Assembly (NCBI GenBank): GCA_036250195.1
Contig: JAVHZZ010000003.1
Span: 332,512,375 to 332,576,374, forward strand
DNA length: 64,000 nucleotides
Reading direction: 5' to 3'
Origin: Mixophyes australis
Taxonomy: Eukaryota; Chordata; Amphibia; Anura; Limnodynastidae
The notes below the pieces were generated by a model, which was not told the DNA's origin, ran no database searches, and worked only from the letters and a program-made list of their open reading frames with translations. Position 1 is the stretch's first letter; every line of letters starts with the position of its first letter. Below are positions 22,800 to 34,300 of the stretch, piece after piece. Made by a program: the position numbers and the translations under genes.

Positions 22800-23590
22800 G
22801 CTTAGCCCAGTCAGATGGCTAGCAGACACAGCTAAACCCAGTCACTTGACTAGTATACAAAGCTGAACCCACTCAACTGACTACAAATGAAACCCAATCA
22901 ACTAACTAGTATACAAACCTAATCAACTGACTAGTATACACAGCTGTTCCCAATCAGCTGACTAGTATACAAACCCAATCAACTGACTAGTATACACAGC
23001 TGTTCCCAATCAGCTGACTAGTATATAAACCCAATCAACTGACTAGTACACAAAGCTGATCCCAATTAGCTGACTAGTATACAAACCACATCCCAATCAA
23101 CTGACTAGTTCACAATCCAGATCCCAATCAAATGACTAGTATACGAACCCAATCAACTGACTAGTATACAAAGCTGATCCAAATCAGCTGACTAGTATAC
23201 AAAGCTGAATTCACTCAACTGAATAGTATACAAACCCAATCAACTAACTAGTACACAAACCCAATCAACCAACTAGTACACAAAGCCAATGATATGACTA
23301 GTATACAAACCCAATCAACCAACTAGTACACAAAGCCAATGATATGACTAGTATACAAACCCAATCAACCAATTAGTACACAAAGCCAATGATATGACTA
23401 GTATACAAACCCAATCAACCAACTAGTACACAAAGCCAATGATATGACTAGTATACAAACCCAATCAACCGACTAGTACACAAACCCAATCAACCAACTA
23501 GTACACAAAGCCGATCAAATCACTAGCATATAATCCCAATCAGCTGACTAGTACACAAAGCAAATTCTAATCAGATGGCTAGTGCACAAA
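22800..23590. repeat. ACTAGT-rich minisatellite with 50-bp higher-order unit
   Basis: About 30 variants of a roughly 25-bp unit of the form CAATCAACTGACTAGTATAC run for about 0.8 kb. In 23280-23480 the units pair into an exact 50-bp higher-order repeat that alternates a CCAATGATATGACTAGTATA half with a CCAATCAACCAACTAGTACA half, present four times or more. Outside that block the units are less regular, so the centre was homogenised most recently. ACTAGT recurs in most units. Confidence 0.95.
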
Positions 23591-24600
23591 ACTGAACAAC
23601 ATACATTTGCATGTACTTCATTGACATGGGCTAAGATTCTGGGAATATGTTCTTTTTTTTGCCATATTCTTCTATCTTTCTGTATTGACAGAAGTATTTA
23701 GATCAACGGATATCATTTAAAATTTTGTTTACTTTAACTGTTAGCTACAGCTAAATACTTACATGAAGAACAAATTACCCTTCACTGGTGAGACCATTTT
23801 AACAATAAGACTTAACAAGTCAGCAACATTTATTGACTTTACTTCACTAAGAGACTGTTTTGCAAAGTATATACTAAATGGACATGGAAGGGTGGAAGTC
23901 CATAATTATTTTTGGTTCACTGACTTTGGTTACACCAGGTTAATACACCAATGCAGTCTTTAAATGTCACTTTTGTTTGACCTGTTTGTTGTTAATTAAA
24001 TGAACAGATGTGGACAAGACTGAAGATCAGCAGTTGAGGCATTGAAATAAGCAGACTACATGGACCAATTGGTTTTTTTTTGTGAGGGGGGCTTCTCTGC
24101 TGTCAAAATATCGGTTTCTGTATATACAAAAGAATTGCAGGTTGGCTTTCATTAAACAACAAAGATAAGCAACTTTTATTTTTCAAAATGTATACAAATT
24201 TAGAAATGGTAGTATGTGGAAACTAAAAGAGTCAAGGAAATATTAACGTAATTATTGTTATAACTTTATTTATGGAATATGTAAGATAAAATATTTTCTT
24301 TGGTATAAAATATTTTTAATAATCAATATCACTTATGTCTGTGCTGCAAGTGGCTTTTGTATAAGCCTAATTTAGATGTAGTTCAACAACTTAGTGTCAT
24401 ATTATTCATGGATTTGTTTTTAATTCTAGATGTGGATTTTACTCTTATGCCAATTAGTAAATAAAGCTTTTCTTTATAAATGATCATTTAAGTATGAATT
24501 TTAATGTATGCTTTGATTACTTTGACTATGTTGCATTAGGAAAGAACTGTTGCTACACTACTCAAACAAATGTGCTACAATTAACAAATTCAGTCTAAAA
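23591..24600. other. No recognisable feature
   Basis: AT-rich DNA. No coding signal or element ends were recognised. Confidence 0.5.
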
Positions 24601-24797
24601 GGGAGATTCAATTAGTCGTGATGCGCTGCTGGAAATCACCTGCGCACATTGCTGGCCAGTACGGTAAGAATCTCTGCTCAATTTTCCTCATACCTCTAAC
24701 GGGGTAAGGAAAAATGAGCAGAGATTCCATCCTCAACATCGGCTCACTACGTCTTTGTGGACTGTTCTGGAGATACACACTGTATTGAATCTCCCCC
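24601..24797. mobile_element. Foldback MITE-like element
   Basis: GGGAGATTCAATTAG at the left pairs with TATTGAATCTCCC at the right. An inner pair, GAATCTCTGCTCAATTTTCC against GGAAAAATGAGCAGAGATTC, forms a second strong hairpin. There is no coding capacity. The target duplication is unclear. Confidence 0.65.
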
Positions 24798-24974
24798 AGA
24801 TTTAATCACTAAAAAATGCGCACAAGGTGCCCCGGAACAGCCATGAGACACCCTGCGTGTTTGTTTGTTTTTACAGAAATAATTCAAATTTTTGCTCACA
24901 CATTATTTCTTACCATAATATCGGTAAAAAAGCACGTCCGCAATGTAATTAAGAACTAATCTGGTGAATATTGA

Positions 24975-25779
24975 GATTGTTGAAGTCGTATAATTGGATG
25001 AACGAAAGTATATTGGTTTAATATTGGTTTGCCATGCGTGTTGCGAAGCGTACGCCACGTGTTATGTGGCGTGATGCGATCGCACGGTAAAATATGCACG
25101 CACACACTCGCATTACAACATTTAGTTATTTATACAATTCATATTGGTTCCGTTACACTGTAATTTATGAGCAGATAGCATTTGGTTTATTATTAGTTTA
25201 TATAATATGATTATATAAACATTTTAGTGTTATTGAAGGTTTAGGTTATAGGAAAGGTGTCATGCCTGATATCATATTGAAGCCCTAATCATCAGCAGCT
25301 GTCCGGTGCAGTCGGCGAAGAGATCGCACATTGCATACTTTAGTTATTGATATTAGGGAATAATCCTTTGTATGATGCTGGCTATGAAAGGAGCAGACCC
25401 CCTGGAGAGACGACCCCCACCTTTGGATTCCTTAGATTGAATCAACCTATGATCTGTTTACACTGGACCCACCCAACGTCTGGACCTATAGAAACAATCT
25501 ACGTCATCTCTATTGTTCAAGTGTAACACTGTACTGTATATAATCATAGCTGCACACACCCTGGCCCTCAGTCAACTCTGACACAGTATTCTAAACAGAT
25601 ATACTGTCCACCGGGTCCCGTGGGTGTGCAGCGTGCGCAAGCGATTGCATTGGTATGTACTTATCTTTTTTGGTATTGGCTGTGCTGCACTGTACTGTAT
25701 TATAATATGTTAACGTATTGAATTGTTGACTACTTACATCTGCTAAAATAAACCACCATGTGCTTTGGACACACATTCA
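24975..25779 (+). mobile_element. Solo LTR-like block, about 805 bp
   Basis: Near the right end are a TATA-like CTGTATATAATC (about 25533), and then AAAATAAACC as a possible polyadenylation signal about 30 bases before a terminal CA at 25778-25779. The 5-bp word ATTGA lies on both sides (24970-24974 and 25780-25784), which would suit a retroviral-type integration. The left end, however, reads GATTGTTG and not TG, so the start is uncertain. 25035-25100 is a CpG-rich, partly palindromic segment (GCCACGTGTTATGTGGC). No internal coding region is attached. Confidence 0.4.
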
Positions 25780-25784
25780 ATTGA

Positions 25785-28191
25785 TTGAGCAATGCTTATT
25801 TTAAAACGATAGAATTACTTTAATAAGATAAGTTGACCTTTTTCTACTGACCAGTAAGCAAAGCAGACTCCAGTTTGTGGGCTGTACTCATCAAGCCCTC
25901 TATAAAGCCCCTCTACAAAGCCCCTCTACTTCCCCGAAGAGACAGAGATTCAATTAGCCAGTGATATCTGCAAGGCTGAAAAACTCCACTGACTGTCCTG
26001 TATGAGTTCATTAGAGCTCTTTCTCCTTTAATAGGCAGAGGCTGATATTTCCTTCTTCCAGCAGGTGCCTCTTTTTTTAACTCTTCCCTCCAGACAACAC
26101 ACTACAATGGTCGCAGTGGACGTGATGGGACCTGAAGTCATGGAAATTTTAGTAGTTCCACCAATAGAAAAAACTAGTTGCCTTTGAAAATTTGCAGAAT
26201 TCATGTGGGAGAACAGCAGAATTTTCAATTACCTCTAAAGCATAATATGCTAACTCCTTTTTTATTATCAACTGAACAGGGGATGACAGACCAAGAGGTA
26301 CCCCAGGAACCTCCAGATGGCAATAGAGGACCAGCACTCCCTAACAAGCTACTGATACAAACATAAACTAAGTTAGCTATAAATTTAAAAACAACCAAAG
26401 TATGACCCAATATAGGGACCCTCAATGTTCAGATTTAGGACCACCCTATTAGAAATAGTACCTTGACGGGGCAGATGGCTTAATCATATATTCACGAATG
26501 TGTGTAACTGAGACTTCTGAATTTTATGTACACATAGAATAGCAGCTCTTTTACTGGTTCACAATAGTGTGTTGGCGGATTTATGTCTGTGTTTGTTCCC
26601 TTCCGGGTAACCCCACCCTTTCAAGCACTGTCTGTGAACCTATAAATTGATTGAGCAACTCACATAGGCAGGGGAGGTCAGACAAATATTAGCCCAGGGG
26701 GCAAGAGTCAACTCAGCAGCCTATGATAAAGGATGATAACTGCAGGTGGCCCAGTGACCTAGTCCAAGGTAGCCCATTATGGGACCAACCCAGCCAGCCC
26801 TTGAGCAGACAAGTGAGAAAATCTGCTCTAAATGACAGGACACTATTCACAGGAAAAAAACTTCAGTGTTTTATTATATAAACACAAATCCGCACAGACC
26901 AATGAATTTAAGCTTGGACCCCGCAGTGCAAATCGCTGTTTAAGTATCAGTGAAATGTTATAATAATGATAATAGCTCTTTGTGACTCTGTGAACACATT
27001 ACAGCATATATAAACACAATCAAACATTTTATAATTAAATTGGATCTAATGTCACAAAAAATTCAAAAGAACTTTCAATTTGTGTCTTTTAATAATTACA
27101 TGCTTAATGGTCACTTTATTAGATTCATCGAAATTGCAAAACATGCTGAAATACCGAGACCTTCATTGCGTGTGACTTTCCCTATTTGTCCATCTCACAC
27201 ATTCATAGCGACACACATACTTTCTTGTTTTGGGAAATGCCCCCATAAAGTCAATCTCTACCTACTTTTGCCAGACAGCACTGCTGAAAATATGCATGAT
27301 GGAACAAGTGAAAACGCTACTTCAAAGTCTTTATTATCGTAATATGTAAATTATATTTCATATGTCAGTGTACCCAAATATTAGGCTCTCCCCACTTGTA
27401 TGATCTCATTCACTTTGAAAGTGTTCCGCAGTGAAATGTACAATGGAACTACACAAGAGATGTGGGTCTCTTAATATAACTACTTTGTTCATTAGTCTAC
27501 ATGTCTCTGACAGATTAATCCAAGCGTACAATCCCAGGTAAGAGCAGCTTAATTTGATGCCTAAAATGGTTATCTAAATATAGATTTCCTAAAAAAAATA
27601 TATATTACAAAAATTAAGTTGTAAATGTAATTCAGTCGTCATTCTGAAACTCCGTAACTGACATCTCATTAACTTATTATGCAAAATAAAGTAAATCTTT
27701 GCTCATTTCCAGCTGAATATTCAAGTGGATAAGCGATAAAGTCCATCACCAATGGCAAATTAACTGAACATCCTCTACAGACAGCTGGTGTATAATTCAT
27801 GAATAGTTACACCTGAGAATTGTAGTCATGATTAGCAGACTTTAAATACTTTCTCTGTATACAGCGCCTGTGTAATATATTCTAATTGAATGTTACTAAA
27901 TGATAAAAATAAAAAATATATATATTACGTAGGTAGAACCCCAAATTTAAATGAAGTTAGCACACTCATTGCATTCTTGCCGAAATCCAAGTTGTTTAGA
28001 GATAAACTTTATTCTTGTATTACTATAGAAAGGCTTAGGATGACAGCCTATTCAAATTTACAGCTTGAGTTACAGCGTTACAGATGTTACAGTGAACCAT
28101 GTATAAGGGCTAAGTGATGAACCATACTACATTATGAATAAATAAGAATTGTTAATGTTAGTGAAATTAAATAACCACTTACACTTGACAG
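25785..28191. other. No recognisable feature
   Basis: Mostly AT-rich DNA with short domain-free frames (the longest, 100 codons, at 27040-27342). 26670-26800 is less AT-rich and may contain a decayed repeat, but I could not find paired termini. Confidence 0.45.
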
Positions 28192-28254
28192 CAGGGGTTG
28201 GCAACCATTATCTAGTGTGCAGGCTAAAATAAAGAAATGCCCAGGTGTGCCAGT

Positions 28255-28301
<47 letters not shown>

Positions 28302-28852
28302 AAATATATTTATTATTTTGTGATACTAATATCAAGATCATTTTATTAGTAATGTGACCAACAAATAAATGCTTAAATTGTGCCACAAAGTAGTACCCCA
28401 AATTCCGATTATGCCTCAGAGAAGTGCCCCCAATTCCGATTATGCCTCATGTTAGAGTCCTGGTTAATATTAGGTCAAATAGTTGTGCCCCCAATTCATA
28501 ACATACCACATAGTTGTGCCCCTTGTTCATATTAAGCCACAGTAATGCCCTCAGTTCATTTTCTGCTACACATAAGTGCCCCCAATTCACATTATGCCTT
28601 ACATAAGCGCCCCCAATTAAAGTTATGCCATACATAAGTACCCCTAATTAACATGATGACACATTAGCCAGCTGTTTGCACGACTTACCACTTGCAGACA
28701 CAAGAGTTATCCGTTCTACAATGGAGCCCGGGAGGAAGTACTGCGCATGCGCATGAGTTCAGTTTGGCAGTGAAAGCAGCTCGTGTGCCATACTACAGCA
28801 TGCTGCGTCACGTGCCATGTCTGCCACGCGTGTTGGGGGTTACCAACCTCTG
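28192..28852. mobile_element. hAT-like element with internal tandem array
   Basis: The left end CAGGGGTTGGCAACC and the right end, inverted, CAGAGGTTGGTAACC match at 13 of 15 positions with the CAG start of hAT elements. The adjacent 8-mers (CTTGACAG and CTCTATGG) do not match well, so the insertion is old or the ends are rearranged. The interior holds an (AT)n tract (28261-28297). Between about 28385 and 28660 there is a degenerate array of roughly 30-bp units containing GTGCCCCCAATTC and TTATGCC. Confidence 0.7.
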
Positions 28853-29132
28853 CTCTATGGGATGGGTTGTTACAAAATAAACCCACTTTTGCCTCCACCC
28901 TAGGAAAATTGTTTCCATCAACCTTTTAGCCATTCAAGGAACAGTTCACCTTTGCTAGTGAATCATAAAGCCAGTTGTGTTCCCATATTTTGACAGTATC
29001 CGTGGCTGGCACAAAATAGCTAGGAACAGGAAAGGTAGCTGAAAGCGGTACTGTAATAATAGGTAAAGGGAAACTGTATACTGAACATGGGGATCAGCAA
29101 ACAAACTGGGTCCTGGGGTTATATAATATGCA
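28853..29132. other. No recognisable feature
   Basis: Short spacer without recognised elements. Confidence 0.5.
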
Positions 29133-29277
29133 CAGATTGTAAGCTTGCGAGCAGGACCCTCTTACCTCTCTGTCTGTATTACCCAGTATTGTTTTATTAC
29201 TGGTTTTGTTTCCAATTGTAAAGTGCTACATAAATTGCTGGCTATATAAATAGATTTTGATGATGATGATGATGATA
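29133..29277 (+). mobile_element. LINE 3' tail (5'-truncated)
   Basis: GATTGTAAGCTTGCGAGCAG, CTCTCTGTCTGTATTACCCA, GTTTTATTACTG, AATTGTAAAGTGCTAC and GGCTATATAAATAG end in (GAT)n. The same words occur split at 1935-2545. A short tail with a microsatellite end is typical of severe 5' truncation during LINE insertion. Confidence 0.6.
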
Positions 29278-29786
29278 TGGTGGGCATTTGAGCTATATAA
29301 AAGGATGTTTGACCTGAACATGAAGATGAATGCCCATGGAGACCAAAGATGAATGCCCATGGAGACCTGAACAATGCTGGCCTGGGCATTGTTATCACAA
29401 AGATCCATGCCCAGGACAGCATTGTGCATATAGCAGAGGAAACAGGTATCAGACCCAAATAGTAAAAGCTTTGCATGGGGCTCCTTTATCTGTTACAATA
29501 GGACTAGAGGTCATTGACAAGTGAGCAGTGCAAATCCCACACCTTACTTAGTGATGTTTTGCTCCCCAGCAGCCGACAGAATTGTCAGATTGCTTTGATG
29601 GTTTGACCTGATATGATAGGTCACAGTGCCTACTATAATGCTCATTAAATTAAACATATCCTGATATCTTCCTGACTACTGTTCAGTTTGACCTTTTAAA
29701 ACTATTACCGTGTGACAATCGGGAGCACACACACGGCTATTTTTATTTTAATTGTCATATTCCTGAAGTGTGAAATACATTGGTAT

Positions 29787-30058
29787 CAGTGGCGGAACTA
29801 CCACTGCCATTAGCCTCCCTCGACCCAGATTACCTCCCAAAAGTACCAGTTTGAAAAGAGCAGATCCAACTGGAGTCCTCTTCTCAGTGTGGCCGCACAT
29901 GCATAAGTATGCACATGCAACACTCACACATGTTCAGAAGAGACCCCATCTCTGCTCTTTTCAGATTAGAGTGGCGGGCCCCGGAAGTATACATCACCAT
30001 CGCCAGGGCCCTTCCCAAACTTTGCTGTGGGGCACGGCGATGCATAACTCTGCCCCTG
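29787..30058. mobile_element. hAT MITE, 272 bp, 8-bp target duplication
   Basis: The left end is CAGTGGCGGAACTACC; the right, inverted, is CAGGGGCAGAGTTATGC. The flanks are ATTGGTAT (29779-29786) and TTTGGTAT (30059-30066), 7 of 8 matching. It sits 50 bp left of the composite hAT element. There is no coding capacity. Confidence 0.85.
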
Positions 30059-30116
30059 TTTGGTATAGTATGCTGCAGTCTAGGCATATCTCCTGCACTT
30101 CAAACAGCACCAAAAC

Positions 30117-30260
30117 TAGAGATGGTCACTGACCCCCGTGTTTTGGTTTTGGATTCGGTTTTGGATCTGGATTACCGTCGTGTTTTGGTTTTGGTTTTGG
30201 TTTTGCAAAACCGCCATTGCGTGTTTTGGTTTTGGTTTTGGTTTTGTTTGGTTTTGTTTT
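30117..30260. repeat. Left terminus and subterminal repeats of the composite
   Basis: The terminus is followed by about 120 bp of GGTTTTGGTTTTGG words separated by CGTGTT. This mirrors 38760-38907 at the other end and the right subterminal region of the MITE at 19333-19886. In hAT elements, short subterminal repeats are the usual transposase-binding sites, so these are probable binding sites by family analogy. Confidence 0.75.
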
Positions 30261-30519
30261 GCTATTTTGTTGGAAAATACATGTTTTTGTGCCTAAAATA
30301 ACCCAATTTAGTGCTCCAACTGTTTTAGAGATAAGTAATCTAATTGTTGAGGTAATAAATCATCCAAAAAAACTGTTTAATTCTTCGTTGGTAGGCCTTC
30401 ATTTATTCTACACACAAAACAGATTGTCTTCCTCTCCATCTATGCATATTGGCAATGCAGCCATCGTCTTTGAATGTATATTACACCCTACACTTATAGT
30501 TAAATATGTAAAGAAATGG

Positions 30520-31240
30520 AAAAAGACAGTTTGCTTTCTGTCTCTATAGGCCCCCCTCCACTTTTTTAAAAAAACAAAAAATTCAGCCATTATAGACTAT
30601 ACAATATTAATTGACATGGAGAAAGCCAGTTTGGTTTCTGTCTCTCAAGGCCCCCCTCCACTTGTATAAAATACCAAAAAATTCAGCCATTATAGACTGT
30701 ACAATATTAATTGACATGGAGAAAGCCAGTTTGGTTTCTGTCTCTCAAGGCCCCCCTCCACTTGTATAAAATACCAAAAAATTCAGCCATTATAGACTGT
30801 ACAATATTAATTGACATGGAGAAAGCCAGTTTGGTTTCTGTCTCTCAAGGCCCCCCTCCACTTGTATAAAATACTAAAAAATTCAGCCATTATAGACTGT
30901 ACAATATTAATTGACATGGAGAAAGACAGTTTGGGGTCACTCTGTCTCTCTAGGCCCCCCTCCACTTGTATAAAATACCAAAAAATTCAGCCATTATAGA
31001 CTGTACAATATTAATTGACATGGAGAAAGCCAGTTTGGTTTCTGTCTCTCTAGGCCCCCCTCCACTTGTATAAAATACTAAAAAATTCAGCCATTATAGA
31101 CTGTACAATATTAATTGACATGGAGAAAGACAGTTTGGGGTCACTCTGTCTCTCTAGGCCCCCCTCCACTTGTATAAAATACCCAAAAATTCAGCCATTA
31201 TAGACTGTACAATATTATGAAAAATGGACAAAGCCAGTTT
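30520..31240. repeat. Left 3' array, seven units of 100-104 bp
   Basis: The landmark AGGCCCCCCTCCAC recurs at about 30548, 30648, 30748, 30848, 30952, 31052 and 31156, so spacing is 100 bp apart from two 104-bp steps. Each unit also contains TTCAGCCATTATAGACT and ATTAATTGACATGGAGAAAG. The 104-bp steps coincide with a TTGGGGTCACTCTG variant. It lies downstream of the minus-strand transposase gene. Confidence 0.95.
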
Positions 31241-31413
31241 AGGGTCACTCTGTCTATGACACCCTACCCTTAAGGATAAATTGCCCTAACAGTAGCCTTT
31301 CAAGATGGTATGTGATATGGAAATGCCACAAGTCCCTTTCCTCTTTGGGGGTAGATTGCACCCTACACTTACATAGAAAGTTTTAAAAAGATGTTATCGG
31401 CATCATCTTCAGC

Positions 31414-34281
31414 TTAATCCTCACCCTCATCAGTGTGTACGTCATCATCACAGACTATCAATTCATCGCCGCTTGAATCCGCCATTAGAGAACAGTCAGT
31501 GCTTGGATGTCTTGGATGGTGAAGGCCTTCCTCGTGGAAGATGTAGTTCATTTTTATAAACATCATTTTCTCCACATTTTTGGGAAGTAACCTTCTACGG
31601 CGATCACTGACTAAGTTCCCTGCTGTGCTGAACACTCGTTCAGAGTACACACTGGAGGGTGGGCAGCTTAGGTATTGCAAAGCAAGTTTGTACATGGGTT
31701 TCCAAATGGCCTGCTTTTCTTCCCAGTAAGGAAAGGGACTGTCTGACATTTCCATATCAACTACCTCTTGAAAGTAATCCTCCACCATCCTTTGCATGTT
31801 TATACTCATATTGGATGGAGTTATGGGCAAAGTGACACATTTTTTTGAAAAATCCTTCAAACCAGCCCAGATGTTAAATTGTTCTGGTCTGCCCCCTGTG
31901 TCTTCCCTGCTTCTTTTTTGGAAATTTAATTTTTTACGAGCAACAGCTTGAGAAAGTGAAGGAGGACACGTCGTCAAGCCGAGGCCCAGTTCAGCGGCCA
32001 ACTTGCTGAGCAATAGCTCCTTGCAAAAGTTCACATCTCGCTCATTTACAAGTAAAGACTCAATGTAGGTTTTAAACCTTGGATCAAGCACAGTGGCCAA
32101 AACGTACTGATCCGAGTTCAAGATCTTAATAACTCGAGGATCATTGTGAAGCGAATTAAGTACTTGATCGACAAGGCCAACATACTTTGCTGAATTGCTT
32201 GCTTTCAGCTCCTCCTTCATTTTCTCAAGCTGCTTTTCCAATAGTCTAATTAAAGGAATGACTTGGCTCAAACTAGCAGAGTCTGCACTGACCTCACATG
32301 TCACAACTTCAAATGGTTTCAGCACCTTGCACAGCACTGAAAGGATTCCCCACTGTGCAAGAGTGAAATACATCCCCCCTCCTTTCCCAATGTCATGACT
32401 TGTGCAATATGCTTGGATGGCTTTGCGCTGTTCCTCCATCCTCTGAAGCATGTACAGGGTGGAATTCCACCGAGTTACCACCTCTTGCTTAAGTTGGTGG
32501 CAGGGCAAGTTAAACTGCTCTTGGAGCTGCTGTAATCTCCTACATGCTGTGGCTGAATGCCTGAAATGGCCTGAAATTTTACGGGCCACCGAAAGCATCT
32601 CCTGCACCTCACGGTTATTTCGTAGGAAGCTCTGCACCACCAAGTTGATGGTGTGAGCAAAACAGGGAATATGTTGGAAATCACCCAGCTGTAATGCTCG
32701 CACTATATTGTTGGCGTTATCTGAAATGACATACCCTGGGGAGAGTCCGAGTGGTATAAGCCATGCATCAATCACATCTCTCAGTTTGCGTAACAAATTG
32801 TCAGCCGTATGCCTGTTAGTGAAGCCGGTGATACAAAGAGTGGCCTGCCTGTGACAAATGTTACGTAGTGGTGTACATGCTGCTGCTGTTCCTGCTGGTG
32901 AAGGTGAATGACCAACCCAGTGGGCTGTCACAGTCATATAGTCTTTGGTTTGGCCACTTCCACTTGTCCACATATCTGTGGTTAAGTGAACAGTGGGCAG
33001 AATGGCATTTTTCAGCGCAATCTCTACATTTTTACACACTTTTTGGTATAGTTGTGGAATAGCTTTACGGGAGAAATGGTGTCGCGATGGAATTCTGTAA
33101 CGCGGACACAAAACCTCAATTAACTGTGAAAAACCAGCTGCGTTTATTGTGGAGATTGGACGCAGATCTAACACTAACATTGCAGCCATGGCGTCTGTGA
33201 TTCGCTTGGCGACTGGGTGACTGCTGTCATATTTGCTTCCCCTCGCAAATGATTGTTTCACAGTTAATTGCTGAAATGTAGGACTGCTCATTTTATTCAC
33301 CTGCCTCTGGGATGACGATTCACCCCCAGCAGCAGCAACAGCAGCAGCAGGACTAACGCTTTCTTCAGAGGAATCAATAATAGTGCCGGAGTCATCCAGC
33401 CTTAAGTGGGATGCCGGGCTAACTCCGAGCGCTACTGAGGATATTGATGAGGATGGTGTGGTGGGTGTATTTTGTAGCCGTCGGTATGTCGGTGAGCGGA
33501 GGGTCTTAGCTGATGAGGGAGTGCTTGTATTCTTTTGGGAAGAACTTTCAGCTTTTCCCAACACTTTGCCATGAACTCTCATTAAATGGCGTAACATAGA
33601 CGAGGTTCCAAGATGGTTAAGGTCCCTCCCTCGACTGACTGTGGCTTCACATACACTACAAATGGCTATACAATTGTTGTCTGGATTTGGGTAGAAATAA
33701 TTCCACACATAAGAAGTGGATTTTTTTGTTTTATGCCCAGGCATGACAATGGCCTTTTTCTTGTCACGTGCCAGAACTGTTGCCACTGGTGCAGGACTTA
33801 CACAAACAACCTCATCCTCATCAACATCCTCATTAGCGCCCTCGTCGCCTACACAAATCTCCCCCTCATCCTCTTCTAATTCCAAAGTGGCATCCTCAAT
33901 TTGGGTATCACCGGCTACACTCGGGCTATTAAGGCACACATCAGCAGAATGCTCACGATTAGACATCCCACTGTTGGATGGACTCTCCACAGGGATTGTT
34001 GTCATTTGTGAATCAGAGCAAATATTCTCCTGTAATGCCTCACTGTTATCTTGCAGCTCAGCTTTGACGCGTAACAGTAGTTGTGCACCAATTGTAGGCT
34101 GGGTAACTTTTTGGGATCTGCCACTAATAGCCAAAGGTGAAGGCCTCATTCTCTCTTTGCCACTGCGTGTGTAGAATGGCATGCTTGCAATTTTTTTTTT
34201 ATCGTCACTTAACTTTTGCTCAGTTACACTTCTTTTTCGCTTCAATACAGTAAATTTTTTTTTGGTTTTTGTTTTTTGCAC
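31414..34281 (-). CDS. hAT transposase, left copy (N-terminally truncated)
   Basis: 955 codons are open. The frame starts right after a TGA at the inversion junction, and its first codon is GTG; the first in-frame ATG is at 34182 (residue 34). The protein is a hAT-superfamily DDE transposase, a nuclear enzyme that excises and inserts its element. A BED-type zinc finger lies at about 188-238, with C208, C211, H232 and H237 all present. The RNase-H-like catalytic core has D436 (TTDMWTS), D521 (SDNANN), a C540-x2-H543 motif, R604-W605, and E881 (SERVFS). The hAT dimerisation region is at about 848-912 (PYWEEK ... LVSDRRRRLLP). Acidic and Ser/Ala-rich linkers occupy 120-340. The right copy shows that 42 N-terminal residues are missing here. 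With no native start and no normal 5' region, expression is doubtful, although the catalytic residues are intact. Confidence 0.92.
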   Translation of the reverse strand: MQKTKTKKKFTVLKRKRSVTEQKLSDDKKKIASMPFYTRSGKERMRPSPLAISGRSQKVTQPTIGAQLLLRVKAELQDNSEALQENICSDSQMTTIPVESPSNSGMSNREHSADVCLNSPSVAGDTQIEDATLELEEDEGEICVGDEGANEDVDEDEVVCVSPAPVATVLARDKKKAIVMPGHKTKKSTSYVWNYFYPNPDNNCIAICSVCEATVSRGRDLNHLGTSSMLRHLMRVHGKVLGKAESSSQKNTSTPSSAKTLRSPTYRRLQNTPTTPSSSISSVALGVSPASHLRLDDSGTIIDSSEESVSPAAAVAAAGGESSSQRQVNKMSSPTFQQLTVKQSFARGSKYDSSHPVAKRITDAMAAMLVLDLRPISTINAAGFSQLIEVLCPRYRIPSRHHFSRKAIPQLYQKVCKNVEIALKNAILPTVHLTTDMWTSGSGQTKDYMTVTAHWVGHSPSPAGTAAACTPLRNICHRQATLCITGFTNRHTADNLLRKLRDVIDAWLIPLGLSPGYVISDNANNIVRALQLGDFQHIPCFAHTINLVVQSFLRNNREVQEMLSVARKISGHFRHSATACRRLQQLQEQFNLPCHQLKQEVVTRWNSTLYMLQRMEEQRKAIQAYCTSHDIGKGGGMYFTLAQWGILSVLCKVLKPFEVVTCEVSADSASLSQVIPLIRLLEKQLEKMKEELKASNSAKYVGLVDQVLNSLHNDPRVIKILNSDQYVLATVLDPRFKTYIESLLVNERDVNFCKELLLSKLAAELGLGLTTCPPSLSQAVARKKLNFQKRSREDTGGRPEQFNIWAGLKDFSKKCVTLPITPSNMSINMQRMVEDYFQEVVDMEMSDSPFPYWEEKQAIWKPMYKLALQYLSCPPSSVYSERVFSTAGNLVSDRRRRLLPKNVEKMMFIKMNYIFHEEGLHHPRHPSTDCSLMADSSGDELIVCDDDVHTDEGED

Positions 34282-34300
34282 TCAATAATAATAATACTCA

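Noticed and set aside
22800..23590. Repeat-spacer pattern considered as CRISPR
   Set aside because: The apparent spacers are themselves variants of the same unit and the context is eukaryotic.
26660..26810. Possible hAT-like element around CAGGGGAGGTCAGAC
   Set aside because: I could not find a matching inverted right terminus or flanking duplication.
30217..30999. Open frames rich in Leu-Val repeats in the left terminus and array
   Set aside because: They come from GGTTTTGG subterminal repeats and the 100-bp array, both noncoding.
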